Shown: positions 49,802 to 59,317 of the stretch, piece by piece
How the letters are laid out: each line of letters starts with the position of its first letter
Numbering within the stretch: position 1 is the first letter of the stretch
From: Rubrivivax albus
GTDB taxonomy: Bacteria; Pseudomonadota; Gammaproteobacteria; Burkholderiales; Burkholderiaceae_C
Reading direction: 5' to 3'
DNA length: 64,000 nucleotides
Assembly: GCF_004016515.1 (NCBI RefSeq)
Contig: NZ_SACT01000001.1
Coordinates: forward strand, 248,001-312,000
Translations under genes and position numbers: made by a program
Notes under the pieces: model-generated
What the model was told of the DNA's origin: nothing
Seen by the model: the letters and a program-made list of their open reading frames with translations, nothing else
Database searches by the model: none

Positions 49802-50631
49802 AGACCATGCTGCTGATCGACGCCGACAACGTCAGCGTCGGCGTGATGGAGCAGGCGGTGGCCACGCTGCTGAAAGAACACGGCGCGCTGCACGTGCGCC
49901 GCGCCTACTGCACGGCCGAATCGGCAGCCAAGCACCAGGCGGTGTTCAAGCGTCTGGGCATCCGGCCGGTGGTGAACCTTGCCACCGGCAAGAATTCGAC
50001 CGATATCGCGATGGCCATCGACGCGCTGGACCTGGCCCTCGCCGAGCGACCGGACGTGGTGGCCATCGCGTCGTCGGATTCCGACTTCGCGCCGCTGGTG
50101 CTGCGCCTGCGCGAGAAGGGCTGCCGTGTGGTCGGCATCGGTCAGGACGGCAAGACGGGCGACGAGACACAGACGGTCTACGACGCGTTCACGGTCTTCG
50201 GCCACCGCGCGCCGCCGGCGGCGAAGAAGGCTGCTGCGCCGGCCCCGGCAGCGACATCGACCCCGGCGCCAGCCCCGGCGTCACCTCCGGCGCGCAAGAC
50301 CGCCGCACGCAAGACCCCGGCGCGCAAGACCGCCCGGTCCACCGAGGCCCCTGCACCACGGGGGCGTGCGACGCCGCCGCCGCAACCTTCGCCGCCCCCG
50401 GCGCCTTCAGCCTCGACGGCGACATCGCCCGACAAGCTGCGCCAGATCCTGATGGCCTTGCCGGAGCTGGTGCGTGGCGACACGGTGGAACTGCGGCTCG
50501 CGGCCGAACGCCTGCGCAGTGCGGGGCTGCTGGGCAAGAGCGGTGCCTCCACGCGCGTGTTCAAGGCCCACACCGACCGGTTCGAACTGCTGCCGGCAAG
50601 CAACCCGAACCGGGTGCGCCTGCGCAGTTGA
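49798..50631 (+). CDS. NYN-domain (DUF88-like) predicted nuclease with basic linker
   Basis: 277 aa. Residues ~1-145 form a NYN/PIN-like domain: [17 protein letters not shown] (Asp-Asn), [43 protein letters not shown], keeping the acidic residues of the active site. Residues ~145-215 are a Pro/Ala/Lys-rich linker with repeats like [16 protein letters not shown]. The last ~60 residues are a small helical domain ([33 protein letters not shown]), possibly OST-HTH/LOTUS-like. Likely RNA processing; role unproven. Coupled to pyrC. Confidence 0.87.
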   Translation: MKTMLLIDADNVSVGVMEQAVATLLKEHGALHVRRAYCTAESAAKHQAVFKRLGIRPVVNLATGKNSTDIAMAIDALDLALAERPDVVAIASSDSDFAPLVLRLREKGCRVVGIGQDGKTGDETQTVYDAFTVFGHRAPPAAKKAAAPAPAATSTPAPAPASPPARKTAARKTPARKTARSTEAPAPRGRATPPPQPSPPPAPSASTATSPDKLRQILMALPELVRGDTVELRLAAERLRSAGLLGKSGASTRVFKAHTDRFELLPASNPNRVRLRS

Positions 50632-50650
50632 GCGGAATAGCCCTGCGCCG

Positions 50651-50678
50651 CTTGAAACCGGCGTGCGCGCCCTAACAT
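50651..50678 (+). promoter_or_regulatory. Heat-shock (sigma32-like) promoter of htpX
   Basis: CTTGAAA (50651-50657) and CCCTAACAT (50670-50678) are spaced 12 bases apart; the first is the exact sigma32 -35 and the second resembles its C-rich -10. htpX is a heat-shock gene in E. coli. Start would fall near 50686. Confidence 0.55.
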
Positions 50679-50726
50679 CCCGCGCCATGGGTGCCCGCGT
50701 CGTGGCACCTTCGGAGAGTCTCGTCC

Positions 50727-51599
50727 ATGAAACGCGTCGCCCTGTTCATCGTCACCAACCTGGCCGTCATGCTGGTGCTGGGTGTCGTGGCCAGCCTGCT
50801 CGGCGTGAACCGCTACCTCACGGCCAACGGGCTGAACCTGGGCATGCTGCTCGGCTTCGCCCTGGTCATGGGCTTTGGCGGTGCCATCATCTCGCTGCTG
50901 ATGAGCAAGCCGATGGCCAAGTGGAGCACCAAGGCGGCCATCATCAACGGCTCCACCGACCCCACCCATCGCTGGATCGTCGGCACCGTCGAGCGCTTCG
51001 CGCAGAAGGCCGGCATCGGCATGCCCGAGGTGGCCATCTACGACGGCGCGCCGAACGCCTTCGCCACGGGTGCCTTCAAGAACAGCGCGCTCGTGGCCGT
51101 CTCCACCGGCCTGCTGCAGAGCATGACCAAGGAAGAGGTCGAGGCCGTGATCGGCCACGAGGTGGCGCACGTGGCCAATGGCGACATGGTCACGATGACG
51201 CTGATCCAGGGCGTGATGAACACCTTCGTGGTTTTCCTGTCGCGCGTGATCGGCTACTTCATCGACCGCGTCGTGCTGCGCAACCAGAACGAAGGCCCGG
51301 GCATCGGCTACTACGTCAGCACCATCGTGCTGGACCTGCTGCTGGGCGTGCTGGCCGCGGTCATCGTGGCCTGGTTCTCTCGCCAGCGTGAATACCGTGC
51401 CGACGCCGGCGCCGCGCAGCTGATGGGCCGCAAGCAGCCGATGATCAACGCCCTGGCGCGCCTGGGCGGGCTGAACCCGGGTGAACTGCCGCGGGCCGTG
51501 GAGGCCATGGGCATCAGCGGCAAGGGTGGGGTGATGGCGCTGCTGTCCACGCACCCGCCGATCGAGGACCGCATCCGCGCGCTGCAGCAGTCGGCCTGA
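50727..51599 (+). CDS. htpX: Membrane protease HtpX
   Basis: Zinc-dependent inner-membrane protease for misfolded membrane proteins. 290 aa. Zinc motif [14 protein letters not shown] (HExxH), Glu ligand in [14 protein letters not shown], and four hydrophobic helices (two N-terminal at ~5-50, two after ~155). Preceded by GGAG 9 bases before the ATG and by a sigma32-like promoter. Confidence 0.96.
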   Translation: MKRVALFIVTNLAVMLVLGVVASLLGVNRYLTANGLNLGMLLGFALVMGFGGAIISLLMSKPMAKWSTKAAIINGSTDPTHRWIVGTVERFAQKAGIGMPEVAIYDGAPNAFATGAFKNSALVAVSTGLLQSMTKEEVEAVIGHEVAHVANGDMVTMTLIQGVMNTFVVFLSRVIGYFIDRVVLRNQNEGPGIGYYVSTIVLDLLLGVLAAVIVAWFSRQREYRADAGAAQLMGRKQPMINALARLGGLNPGELPRAVEAMGISGKGGVMALLSTHPPIEDRIRALQQSA

Positions 51600-51661
51600 T
51601 TGCGGCCGGCGGGGACGCCCGGACTAGGGGGTGCCCGGTTGGCACCAGCGGTGCCAGGCGG

Positions 51662-51667
51662 AATACT
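51662..51667 (+). promoter_or_regulatory. -10-like hexamer for the anchored partner gene
   Basis: AATACT ends 6 bases before the GTG at 51674. Four of six consensus bases; no strong -35. Confidence 0.4.
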
Positions 51668-51673
51668 CGACGT

Positions 51674-52423
51674 GTGACGTCGAGCGCCCAGCGGACCATC
51701 CTGGTGACGGCGGCCTTTGCCGTGGGGGCAGGGCTGCTGTGGTGGGTGACCTCGGCGCTGCCACCGGGCGCTGACACGTCTCGCGCTGCGCTGGCCCAAA
51801 CAGCGTCGCGAGTCCCTGACGACCAGAGCAACCAGAAGCTGCGGGCCGAACCGGGCTCCGCCGCGCCACGCTCCGCGGCCACGGTGCCTGGCGCCACGGC
51901 AGACGCCCCGCCGCCAGGCGTGACGCCGGCGCAGTGGGCCGCGGTGGTGGCCGAACACGCGACGCAGCCCGACGGCCCGGCCGAACTGGCCCGGCTCCGG
52001 GCCTACCTGGGCTGGTCCGATGCCGTTGCGCGCTGGCGTGCGGCCCCGGGAGATCCGGCGCTGGCACAGACGGTCTACGACGGCCTGCCGGCGCGGCTGG
52101 CCCAGCGCGAGGTTTCGGTGCCCGAGGCCCGCGTGCTCGCGGCCGCCCTGCTGCAGACCTTGGAAGCCGATGCCCAGCGGCAGCAGCAGGCCTTGCAGGC
52201 CTTCGAGCGCATGCTGCCCGGCCCGTCAGCGGCCGATCCGCGCCAGCAGGCCTACCTGCGCGCGCAGGCGGCCGAAGTGGCCGCGTGGCGCGCCGCGCCG
52301 GCCGCTTCACGCGACCCGGCCGTGCTGCAGGCCCGGCTGGACCAGCTGCGTGTGCAGCACTTTGCCCACCATGGCGCCACGTCGGCGTCGCCCGACACCC
52401 CACCCGAGGAGGCTTCCCGATGA
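51674..52423 (+). CDS. Membrane-anchored helical protein, partner of the secreted hydrolase
   Basis: 249 aa, family not recognised. One N-terminal membrane segment (ILVTAAFAVGAGLLWWVTSAL), a Pro/Ala-rich linker to ~residue 85, then an all-helical domain (AELARLRAYLGWSDAVARWRA; PEARVLAAALLQTLEADAQRQQQALQAFERML). This anchor-linker-helices layout is like lipase-specific foldases, but the foldase RxxFDY motif is not seen. It overlaps the hydrolase gene by 4 bases (ATGA), so it may help fold or secrete it. GTG start. Confidence 0.7.
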   Translation: MTSSAQRTILVTAAFAVGAGLLWWVTSALPPGADTSRAALAQTASRVPDDQSNQKLRAEPGSAAPRSAATVPGATADAPPPGVTPAQWAAVVAEHATQPDGPAELARLRAYLGWSDAVARWRAAPGDPALAQTVYDGLPARLAQREVSVPEARVLAAALLQTLEADAQRQQQALQAFERMLPGPSAADPRQQAYLRAQAAEVAAWRAAPAASRDPAVLQARLDQLRVQHFAHHGATSASPDTPPEEASR

Positions 52424-53670
52424 ACGTCTGGTTCCGCCGCAGCCTGGCTGCGCTCGCCCTGTGTGCCACGCCGCTGGCCTGGGCCGGGTACTTCCAGTGG
52501 GACATGGTCGAACTGCCGCCGGAGTCCGGCGCCTCCTGCGGCGACGGTTCGCCCTACCGCTTCTTCGTCAACCGCACGCCGCTGAACAACCATCTGGCCA
52601 TCGTCTACGAAGGCGGCGGCGCCTGCTGGGACCAGAAGGCATGCTTGGGCGAGGGGCGGCTGGGCGCCACCAACCCGAACGGCGTGCCGCCTGACTACAT
52701 GCAGTCGGTCAACGTTGCCTTCGGCCTGGTGACGCCGTTCAACGCCCGCAACAGCCCGCAGGCCGTGTCCACGCAGTCGTGGAACATGGTCTTCCTGCCC
52801 TACTGCACCGGTGACGTGCACAGCGGCAGCAAGGTCACCGTCTACGACGACGCCTACCCCGACAACCCGCGCGTGCAGCACCATGCCGGCCAGGCCAACG
52901 TGCGTGCCGCCGCCCAGTGGCTGCGCGACAACCTGGGCCAGCCGGGCGAGCTGCTGCTGACCGGCTACTCCGCCGGCGGCGTGGGCTCCACCACCACCTA
53001 CGCGATGGTGCGCGAAACCCTGCAGCCCACCGGGCGCAGCACGCTGCTGGCCGATTCCGGCCCGCTGGTGCCGGCGCCGCGCGGCTCGGCACCCGAGGAC
53101 TTCCCGGCGATCAAGCTGCACGACACCATCCGTGTCGTCTGGGGCCTGGACGAGCCCGGTGGCCTGATCACGCAGTACGCCGGGCTGATCGACGGCTTCG
53201 ACCCCGACAACCTGGGCAGCGTCAACGTCGCCCTGGCGCGCACCTATCCGCAGGACCGCTTCGGTTTCATGGTCTTCACGCGCGACACCAACTTCTCGGC
53301 CTTCAGCTACGAGAAGTTCTATACCGACATCAGCGACGCTCCCAACCCGGTGGCGTATCGCGAAGCGCTGTTCTCGCGCTGGTGGCCGGATCTGGACCGC
53401 TGGGCCGCCGACCTGGCCACGCAGCCCAACGTGGACCTGTACGTGCCGTACTTCCGCAACTTCAACCAGTCGCACTGCCTGACCATCATCGACTTCTCCG
53501 GCACCGCCATCGAGTGGGCCGGGGTCGACTCGTTCGGCACCTTCGCCGAAAACGCGATGGCGCGCGGGCCGCAGGTGCAGCTGGTGGAAGGGCAGAACAA
53601 CGCCGACTTCACGCAGCCGCTGAGCCCGTTCATGCGGCTGGTGAAGCTGCTGCTGAAGGTGATCGGCTGA
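52420..53670 (+). CDS. Secreted pectinacetylesterase/Notum-family hydrolase
   Basis: 416 aa. Signal peptide (LAALALCATPLAWA). NHLAIVYEGGGACWDQKACL, LPYCTGDVHSGSK, and the nucleophile motif LLLTGYSAGGVGSTTTY (GxSxG) are the PAE/Notum family core; a candidate catalytic His is in FNQSHCLTII. Family members remove acetyl or acyl groups from polysaccharide or protein; bacterial substrates are mostly unknown. GAGGAGG precedes the ATG by 7 bases. Confidence 0.88.
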   Translation: MNVWFRRSLAALALCATPLAWAGYFQWDMVELPPESGASCGDGSPYRFFVNRTPLNNHLAIVYEGGGACWDQKACLGEGRLGATNPNGVPPDYMQSVNVAFGLVTPFNARNSPQAVSTQSWNMVFLPYCTGDVHSGSKVTVYDDAYPDNPRVQHHAGQANVRAAAQWLRDNLGQPGELLLTGYSAGGVGSTTTYAMVRETLQPTGRSTLLADSGPLVPAPRGSAPEDFPAIKLHDTIRVVWGLDEPGGLITQYAGLIDGFDPDNLGSVNVALARTYPQDRFGFMVFTRDTNFSAFSYEKFYTDISDAPNPVAYREALFSRWWPDLDRWAADLATQPNVDLYVPYFRNFNQSHCLTIIDFSGTAIEWAGVDSFGTFAENAMARGPQVQLVEGQNNADFTQPLSPFMRLVKLLLKVIG

Positions 53671-53683
53671 GCCCGCTGCGGGG

Positions 53684-54601
<918 letters not shown>

Positions 54602-54614
54602 GGGCTTCTCCTGG

Positions 54615-54620
54615 GATAAT
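54615..54620 (+). promoter_or_regulatory. -10 element of rnpB
   Basis: GATAAT ends 8 bases before the predicted 5' end of RNase P RNA at 54629. It lies inside the cysK leader on the other strand. Confidence 0.55.
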
Positions 54621-54628
54621 TCATGCGT

Positions 54629-54970
54629 GAAGTCGGCCAGACCGCCGCTGGCGCAACCACCCGAAAGGGCGCGCTGGAGGAAGGTCCGGACTGCACAGGG
54701 CAGCGTAGCAGCCAACGGCTGTCCACCGCGAGGTGAGGATCAGAGCAACAGAGACGAGTCGAGCCGGGGCGAAGCCCCGGCTCGGGTGAAACGGGCAATC
54801 TCTACGCGCAGCAACACCAAATAGGCACACGACGATCCGGCCCGGGGAGTGTGCGGGTAGGTGGCACCGAGCCGGGTGGGCGACCCCCGGCCCAGAGGAA
54901 TGGCGGTCACGGCGGCGTCTCGCAAGAGGTGTCCGCTGCACAGAATCCGGCCTATCGGCCGACTTCACAC
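54629..54970 (+). ncRNA. rnpB: RNase P RNA
   Basis: Catalytic RNA that matures tRNA 5' ends. Ends pair: GAAGTCGGCC (54629-54638) with GGCCGACTTC (54957-54966), the P1 helix. Universally conserved pieces are present in order: GAGGAAGGTCCGGAC near the 5' third, CACAGGGCAG, GAGGTGAGGATCAGAGCAACAGAGAC, and the 3' CACAGAATCCGGCC. T-rich DNA (CACTTTTCTTTCC) after 54966 acts as terminator. Open frames here are not genes. Confidence 0.96.
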
Positions 54971-54990
54971 TTTTCTTTCCGCGCTGGTGT

Positions 54991-55629
54991 TCAGGCGGGC
55001 ACGATCAACGTGTGCCGCGCCTGCCAGCGCAGCCCGTCGCCTTCAGCGGACATGAGCGTCATGGCCAGCGCGCCTTGCGCCTCGGCATCCAGCCGCCGCC
55101 ACAGGAAGTCGCGCGCATTGCCGGGGTCGCCGGCGACGAACAGCTGCGACGTCAGTTCGCCGAAGCTGGGGTGCCGCACCGTGACGTGGATGTGCGGCGT
55201 GCGCCCCGGGTAAGGCACCGGGCGGATCGTACGCAGCTTCAGGCTGCCGTCGCGCGCACTGCGCACGGCGCCGAAACCCTGGAACGCCGGATCGTGACGT
55301 CCGGGCTCCAGTGGCACCGACGGGTGCCGGTACGCGGCCAGCGCGTCGCACTGCCAGATCTCGACGTCGGCGTCGTCCACCGCGCGCCCGCGCGCGTCCG
55401 CCACCTGCAGCCACAGCGCCAGGTGTTCCCCGCGCGCCGGCCCGCTGCCGCTGGTGCGCGTGAGGTCGGCGTCCCAGTCCCCGCCGCCGGCGAAGCTGTC
55501 ACGCCAGCGGCGCGGTGGGTAGAACGGGCCTTCGGTCATCCCGGGCAGCACGCGGGCGCTCTGCGCGAGGACGGGCGCGGCCAGCATCGCGGCGCCTGCA
55601 GTCAGCAGGACTCGACGGAGGTTTGCCAT
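54991..55629 (-). CDS. Exported intradiol-type ring-cleavage dioxygenase homologue
   Basis: 212 aa. A signal-like N-terminus (LLTAGAAMLAAPVLAQS) is followed by a dioxygenase core: TEGPFYPP, LWLQVADARGRAVDDADVEIWQCDALAAYRH and KLRTIRPVPYPGRTPHIHVTV. The two Tyr and two His iron ligands of this fold (Y in AAYRH, Y in PYPGRTP, H and H in PHIHV) are visible. Exported or Tat-like versions are widespread and often of unknown substrate. Start at 55629. Confidence 0.88.
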   Translation of the reverse strand: MANLRRVLLTAGAAMLAAPVLAQSARVLPGMTEGPFYPPRRWRDSFAGGGDWDADLTRTSGSGPARGEHLALWLQVADARGRAVDDADVEIWQCDALAAYRHPSVPLEPGRHDPAFQGFGAVRSARDGSLKLRTIRPVPYPGRTPHIHVTVRHPSFGELTSQLFVAGDPGNARDFLWRRLDAEAQGALAMTLMSAEGDGLRWQARHTLIVPA

Positions 55630-55681
55630 GGCCCCATTGAAGCACCGCCACAACACCCCCGACTACACTCGGGTTTCCCCG

Positions 55682-56920
55682 ATGCACCCTGACGCCGCCT
55701 CTCTCTGGCGCGGACCGCGCTGGACGCTGGCCGTGCTGCTCGCCTGCCTGGGCATGCTCGGGCCCTTCGCGATCGACACCTACCTGCCGGCCTTCACCGG
55801 CATCGCCGGGTCGCTGCAGGCCACGCCGGTGCAGATGCAGCAGACGCTGTCGAGCTACCTGTTCGGCTTCGCGGCGATGAACCTGTTCCACGGCGCGCTG
55901 GCCGACAGCTTCGGCCGCCGCCGCGTGGTGCTCTGGGGCGTGGGCCTGTTCACGCTGGCGTCGGTGGGCTGCGCCGTGGCGCCGTCGATCGGCGCGCTGG
56001 TGTTCTTCCGCACGTTGCAGGGCCTGGCGTCGGGGGCCGGCACGGTGGTCTCGCGCGCCATCATCCGCGACCTGTTCCCGCCCGCCGAGGCGCAGCGGGT
56101 GATGTCGCAGGTGACGATCTTCTTCGGCGTGGCGCCGGCGATCGCGCCACTGATCGGCGGCTGGCTGTTCGTGCACCTGGACTGGCACGCGATCTTCTGG
56201 TTCCTGGCCGGTGTGGGTACCCTGCTGTGGGCGGGCGTCTTCCGCTTCCTGCCGGAGACGCTGCACATCTCGCAGGTGCAGCGCTTCGCGCCGCGGCCGC
56301 TGCTGGCCGGCTACAAGCAGATGGCGGCCAGCCCGGTGTTCATGACCCTGGTGCTGGCCAGCGGGATCCCGTTCAACGGCATGTTCCTCTACGTGCTGGC
56401 CGCGCCGGTGTTCCTGGGCGAGCACCTGCAGCTGGCACCGACGCAGTTCTTCTGGTTCTTCGTCTGCACCATCGGCGGCATCATGGGTGGCGCGTGGCTG
56501 TCGGGCCGGCTGGCCGGGCGCATCAAGCCGCGCCACCAGATCCGCCACGGCTTCGTCATCATGCTGGCGGTCTCGCTGGTCAACGTGGCGCTGAACGCCT
56601 TTTTCGAGCCCCAGGCCTGGTGGGCGCTGCCGCCGATCGCCATCTTCGCCTTCGGCTGGTCGCTGATGGTGCCGGTGGTCACGCTGATGGTGCTGGACCA
56701 GGTGCCCGAGCGCCGCGGCATGGCCTCGTCGATGCAGGCCTGCATCGGCGCCGTGGCCAACGGTGTGGTCGCGGGCGTCGTCGCGCCGCTGGTGATGCAC
56801 TCCACGCTGGCGCTGGCGCTGACCTCGCTGACGATGATGGGCGTGGGCGTGCTGGCCTGGATCTGGGTCAAGCCGCGGCTGGTGCCGCCGGCGGAATCGG
56901 CCACGCCAGCCTCAAGTTGA
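55682..56920 (+). CDS. Bcr/CflA-family MFS drug-resistance transporter
   Basis: 412 aa, 12 membrane helices. GPFAIDTYLPAFTGIAGSL at helix 1 and LADSFGRRRVVLWG between helices 2 and 3 are the Bcr/CflA and MFS signatures. Exports small drugs or amino acids in known members. The ATG at 55682 is preferred; a -10-like TACACT lies 12 bases upstream. Divergent from the dioxygenase. Confidence 0.93.
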   Translation: MHPDAASLWRGPRWTLAVLLACLGMLGPFAIDTYLPAFTGIAGSLQATPVQMQQTLSSYLFGFAAMNLFHGALADSFGRRRVVLWGVGLFTLASVGCAVAPSIGALVFFRTLQGLASGAGTVVSRAIIRDLFPPAEAQRVMSQVTIFFGVAPAIAPLIGGWLFVHLDWHAIFWFLAGVGTLLWAGVFRFLPETLHISQVQRFAPRPLLAGYKQMAASPVFMTLVLASGIPFNGMFLYVLAAPVFLGEHLQLAPTQFFWFFVCTIGGIMGGAWLSGRLAGRIKPRHQIRHGFVIMLAVSLVNVALNAFFEPQAWWALPPIAIFAFGWSLMVPVVTLMVLDQVPERRGMASSMQACIGAVANGVVAGVVAPLVMHSTLALALTSLTMMGVGVLAWIWVKPRLVPPAESATPASS

Positions 56921-56964
56921 CGCGCCGGCTGCCGATGGGACTCCGAAGAAGGAGTGCCATTGCC

Positions 56965-57978
56965 ATGCCGTCCCCTGCGTCCCGTTCCTCCCGCCGTCCG
57001 GTCACCGCGCACCGCTGGTGGTTGCTGCCCGCGCTGCTGCTGGCCCTGCCTGTGCTGGCCAATGATCCCCATGCCGGTGGCCGGGGCAGCGACAAGGTGG
57101 CCTCGGTGGACCCGATGGCGCACCTGAAGGCGCGCCTGCAGGAGAAGCTGGGCGCCGCCCGCATCCAGGAGGCCAAGGCCGGCACGCACGAACTCCAGGT
57201 GCCGGCTCGCGCAGCCGCCCCGACGCACACGCGCGTGGCCAAGGCCAAGCCGCAGGCCGGCGAGCTGGAAGCCCTGGTGGAGGCCCACCGCGCGGCCAAG
57301 GCCGAGGTGCACTGGAGCTACCACGGCGAAGGCGGCCCCGACCACTGGGCCAGCCTGAAGCCGGAGTTCGCCACCTGCGCCAGTGGCAGCCGGCAGAGCC
57401 CGATCGACATCCGCGACGGCATCGCGGTGGACCTGGCGCCGCTGAACTTCGACTACCGGCCCAGCGGCTTCTCGGTGGTGGACAACGGCCACACCGTGCA
57501 GGTGAACCTGTCGCCCGGCAACTGGCTGGAGGTGATGGGCCGCCGTTACGAGCTGCAGCAGTTCCATTTCCACCGGCCGTCGGAGGAGCGCATCAACGGC
57601 CGCCAGTTCGAGATGTCGGTGCATCTGGTGCACAAGGACCCGGACGGGCGGCTGGCCGTCATCGGCGTGGTGCTCGAGCGCGGTGCGGCGCAGCCGGTGG
57701 TGCAGCAGGTGTGGAACAACCTGCCGCTGGAGAAGCACGCGCCGCTGCCGGCACCAGAGGCCATCGACCCCAGTGCGCTGCTGCCGACCGACCGTGGCTA
57801 CTTCACCTACATGGGCTCGCTGACCACGCCGCCGTGCAGCGAAGGCGTGCTGTGGATGGTGATGCAGCAGCCGGTGCAGGCGTCGCCGGACCAGATCCAC
57901 ATCTTCTCGCGCCTGTACCCGATGAACGCGCGGCCGGTGCAGCAGGCCGCCGGCCGCCTGATCAAGCAGTCGCAGTGA
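56965..57978 (+). CDS. Alpha-class carbonic anhydrase
   Basis: Periplasmic zinc enzyme hydrating CO2. 337 aa from the ATG with GGAG 10 bases before it (an ATG at 56935 is possible). Signal peptide ends near LPVLA-NDP. Residues ~25-115 form a helical, charged extension, then the catalytic domain: ASGSRQSPIDI, QQFHFHRPSEE and SVHLVHK (three zinc His), SLTTPPCSEGVLW. The extension is absent from most bacterial alpha-CAs. Confidence 0.94.
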   Translation: MPSPASRSSRRPVTAHRWWLLPALLLALPVLANDPHAGGRGSDKVASVDPMAHLKARLQEKLGAARIQEAKAGTHELQVPARAAAPTHTRVAKAKPQAGELEALVEAHRAAKAEVHWSYHGEGGPDHWASLKPEFATCASGSRQSPIDIRDGIAVDLAPLNFDYRPSGFSVVDNGHTVQVNLSPGNWLEVMGRRYELQQFHFHRPSEERINGRQFEMSVHLVHKDPDGRLAVIGVVLERGAAQPVVQQVWNNLPLEKHAPLPAPEAIDPSALLPTDRGYFTYMGSLTTPPCSEGVLWMVMQQPVQASPDQIHIFSRLYPMNARPVQQAAGRLIKQSQ

Positions 57979-57990
57979 GCCCAGGGTGGC

Positions 57991-58287
57991 TCAACGCCGG
58001 CGCAGCAGCAGCGCCGGCCACAGCCACAGGCTGGCCAGCCACAGCAGCACGCGGCCCGCGCTGAGCGGCCGCGTCTCGTGCTGCGCCACGCGCACGAACA
58101 GCAGCCCGGCGCCGACGATCACGTAGACCAGCAGGGCGCTGTACAGCGCTACCCGCAGGCCGTAGCTGTCGGCGACCAGGTCGCCCAGCACGCGCCCCAG
58201 CAGCGCCGCCAGCAGCACCGACAGCAGCAGCGCCAGCGCCATGCCGGCCAGGGCATGGCGCAGCCGCCACAGCGGGTCGTCCTGCAT
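57991..58287 (-). CDS. Small membrane protein
   Basis: 98 aa, family not recognised. Three hydrophobic helices: HALAGMALALLLSVLLAALLG, LYSALLVYVIVGAGLLFV and VLLWLASLWLWPALLL, with a basic tail RRR. The ATG at 58287 is 4 bases after the zinc-ribbon gene's stop, so the two are likely co-transcribed. Confidence 0.7.
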   Translation of the reverse strand: MQDDPLWRLRHALAGMALALLLSVLLAALLGRVLGDLVADSYGLRVALYSALLVYVIVGAGLLFVRVAQHETRPLSAGRVLLWLASLWLWPALLLRRR

Positions 58288-58291
58288 CGCC

Positions 58292-59317
58292 TCAGCGGGC
58301 GCCGGGCCGGCCGGCCTTGGGTTCCGGCGCGGCGCCGTGCCCGCGCGGATCCTCCGGCAGCTGCAGCCCGCAGTCGTCGAGGGCACGGGCGATGTCGCCG
58401 CGCCCGACCGGTCGGAACAGCACCTGGTCAGCCCCGGCCAGCTGCATGCGGATGCGGTCGGTGTGGCGCTGCCGGTCGGCCATGGCGATCAGCGCCAGCG
58501 GGCGGCCGCGTGGCAGGTCGTGCAGGCTGCGACACAGCGCCTCGGTGTCGGCCGCTTCTCCGCTGCTGCCCAGACCGAGGAAGGCCACGGCATGTGCCTG
58601 GCGCCGGCTGAGCCCGGCGGCCTCGGCCGCGCTGACGGCCACGTGCGGCACGAAGCCGAAGCGCAGCAGGGTCTGGCAGAGGTCGGCGCGCGCGCGCGGG
58701 TCGGCCTCCAGCACGAGCACGTCGCGGGTCGCCAGGGCGCTCGTGCGCTGGGCGGGGTTCCGGCGTTGCGCATCGCGCACGGCCGCGCGGCGCCGGGCCT
58801 TGCGCTCGGCCAGGCCCTCGGTGGACGTGTGGGGTGCGGTTGTCGGCGCGGGAGCTGCTGGCAAGGCGGCCGTGGTCGCCGCAGCCGCCGAAGGGTGAGG
58901 TGCCGGCGGCGCCAGGCGTGCCACGTCGGGCGCGTCCGGATCGGCCAGCCAGTCGTCCGGCAACTGCAGCGTCGGCAACGGCGACATCGGCGAAGCCGCG
59001 CCCGGTGACCGCGGCGGCTCCGGCACGGCCCGCAAGGCCAGGACCCAGTCTTCCGGCACGGTGTCGTCCACCGCGTCGAGCAGCGGCACCACGTCGGCCT
59101 CCACCGGCGCCGGCGGCTCCGCCGGCACCGACTGCGGCGAGGTCGTCGGGTCCAGCAGCGCGGCGCAATGGTGGCAGCGCACGCGGCTGCGGACGTTGAT
59201 CGTGTCGCAGGCCGGGCAGCGGGTGATCAGCGGCGTGCCGCAGGCCGAACAGGCCAGCGCCCGCGGCGGATTGACCTGCGCGCAGGCCGGGCACTGCGAC
59301 AGCGACAGACGGTTCAC
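58292..59317 (-). CDS. Zinc-ribbon protein with degenerate receiver-like domain
   Basis: 341 aa. Residues 1-55 hold two zinc ribbons (CxxC at 9/12, 23/26, 34/37, 48/51). A Pro/Ala-rich linker runs to ~195. Residues ~199-315 look like a response-regulator receiver (DVLVLEADPRARADLCQTLLRFGFVPHVAVSA), but the acidic pair is Glu-Ala, the phospho-acceptor Asp is Gly (VAFLGLGSSG) and the usual Lys is Arg (LFRPVG). It therefore probably does not take part in phosphorelay. Divergent from mraZ. Confidence 0.78.
   Translation of the reverse strand: MNRLSLSQCPACAQVNPPRALACSACGTPLITRCPACDTINVRSRVRCHHCAALLDPTTSPQSVPAEPPAPVEADVVPLLDAVDDTVPEDWVLALRAVPEPPRSPGAASPMSPLPTLQLPDDWLADPDAPDVARLAPPAPHPSAAAATTAALPAAPAPTTAPHTSTEGLAERKARRRAAVRDAQRRNPAQRTSALATRDVLVLEADPRARADLCQTLLRFGFVPHVAVSAAEAAGLSRRQAHAVAFLGLGSSGEAADTEALCRSLHDLPRGRPLALIAMADRQRHTDRIRMQLAGADQVLFRPVGRGDIARALDDCGLQLPEDPRGHGAAPEPKAGRPGAR

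Noticed and set aside
50687..51391. Long frame starting at the ATG inside the htpX leader
   Set aside because: It is a shifted frame of htpX with Arg/Gly/His-rich composition and no domain; only its start codon may matter.
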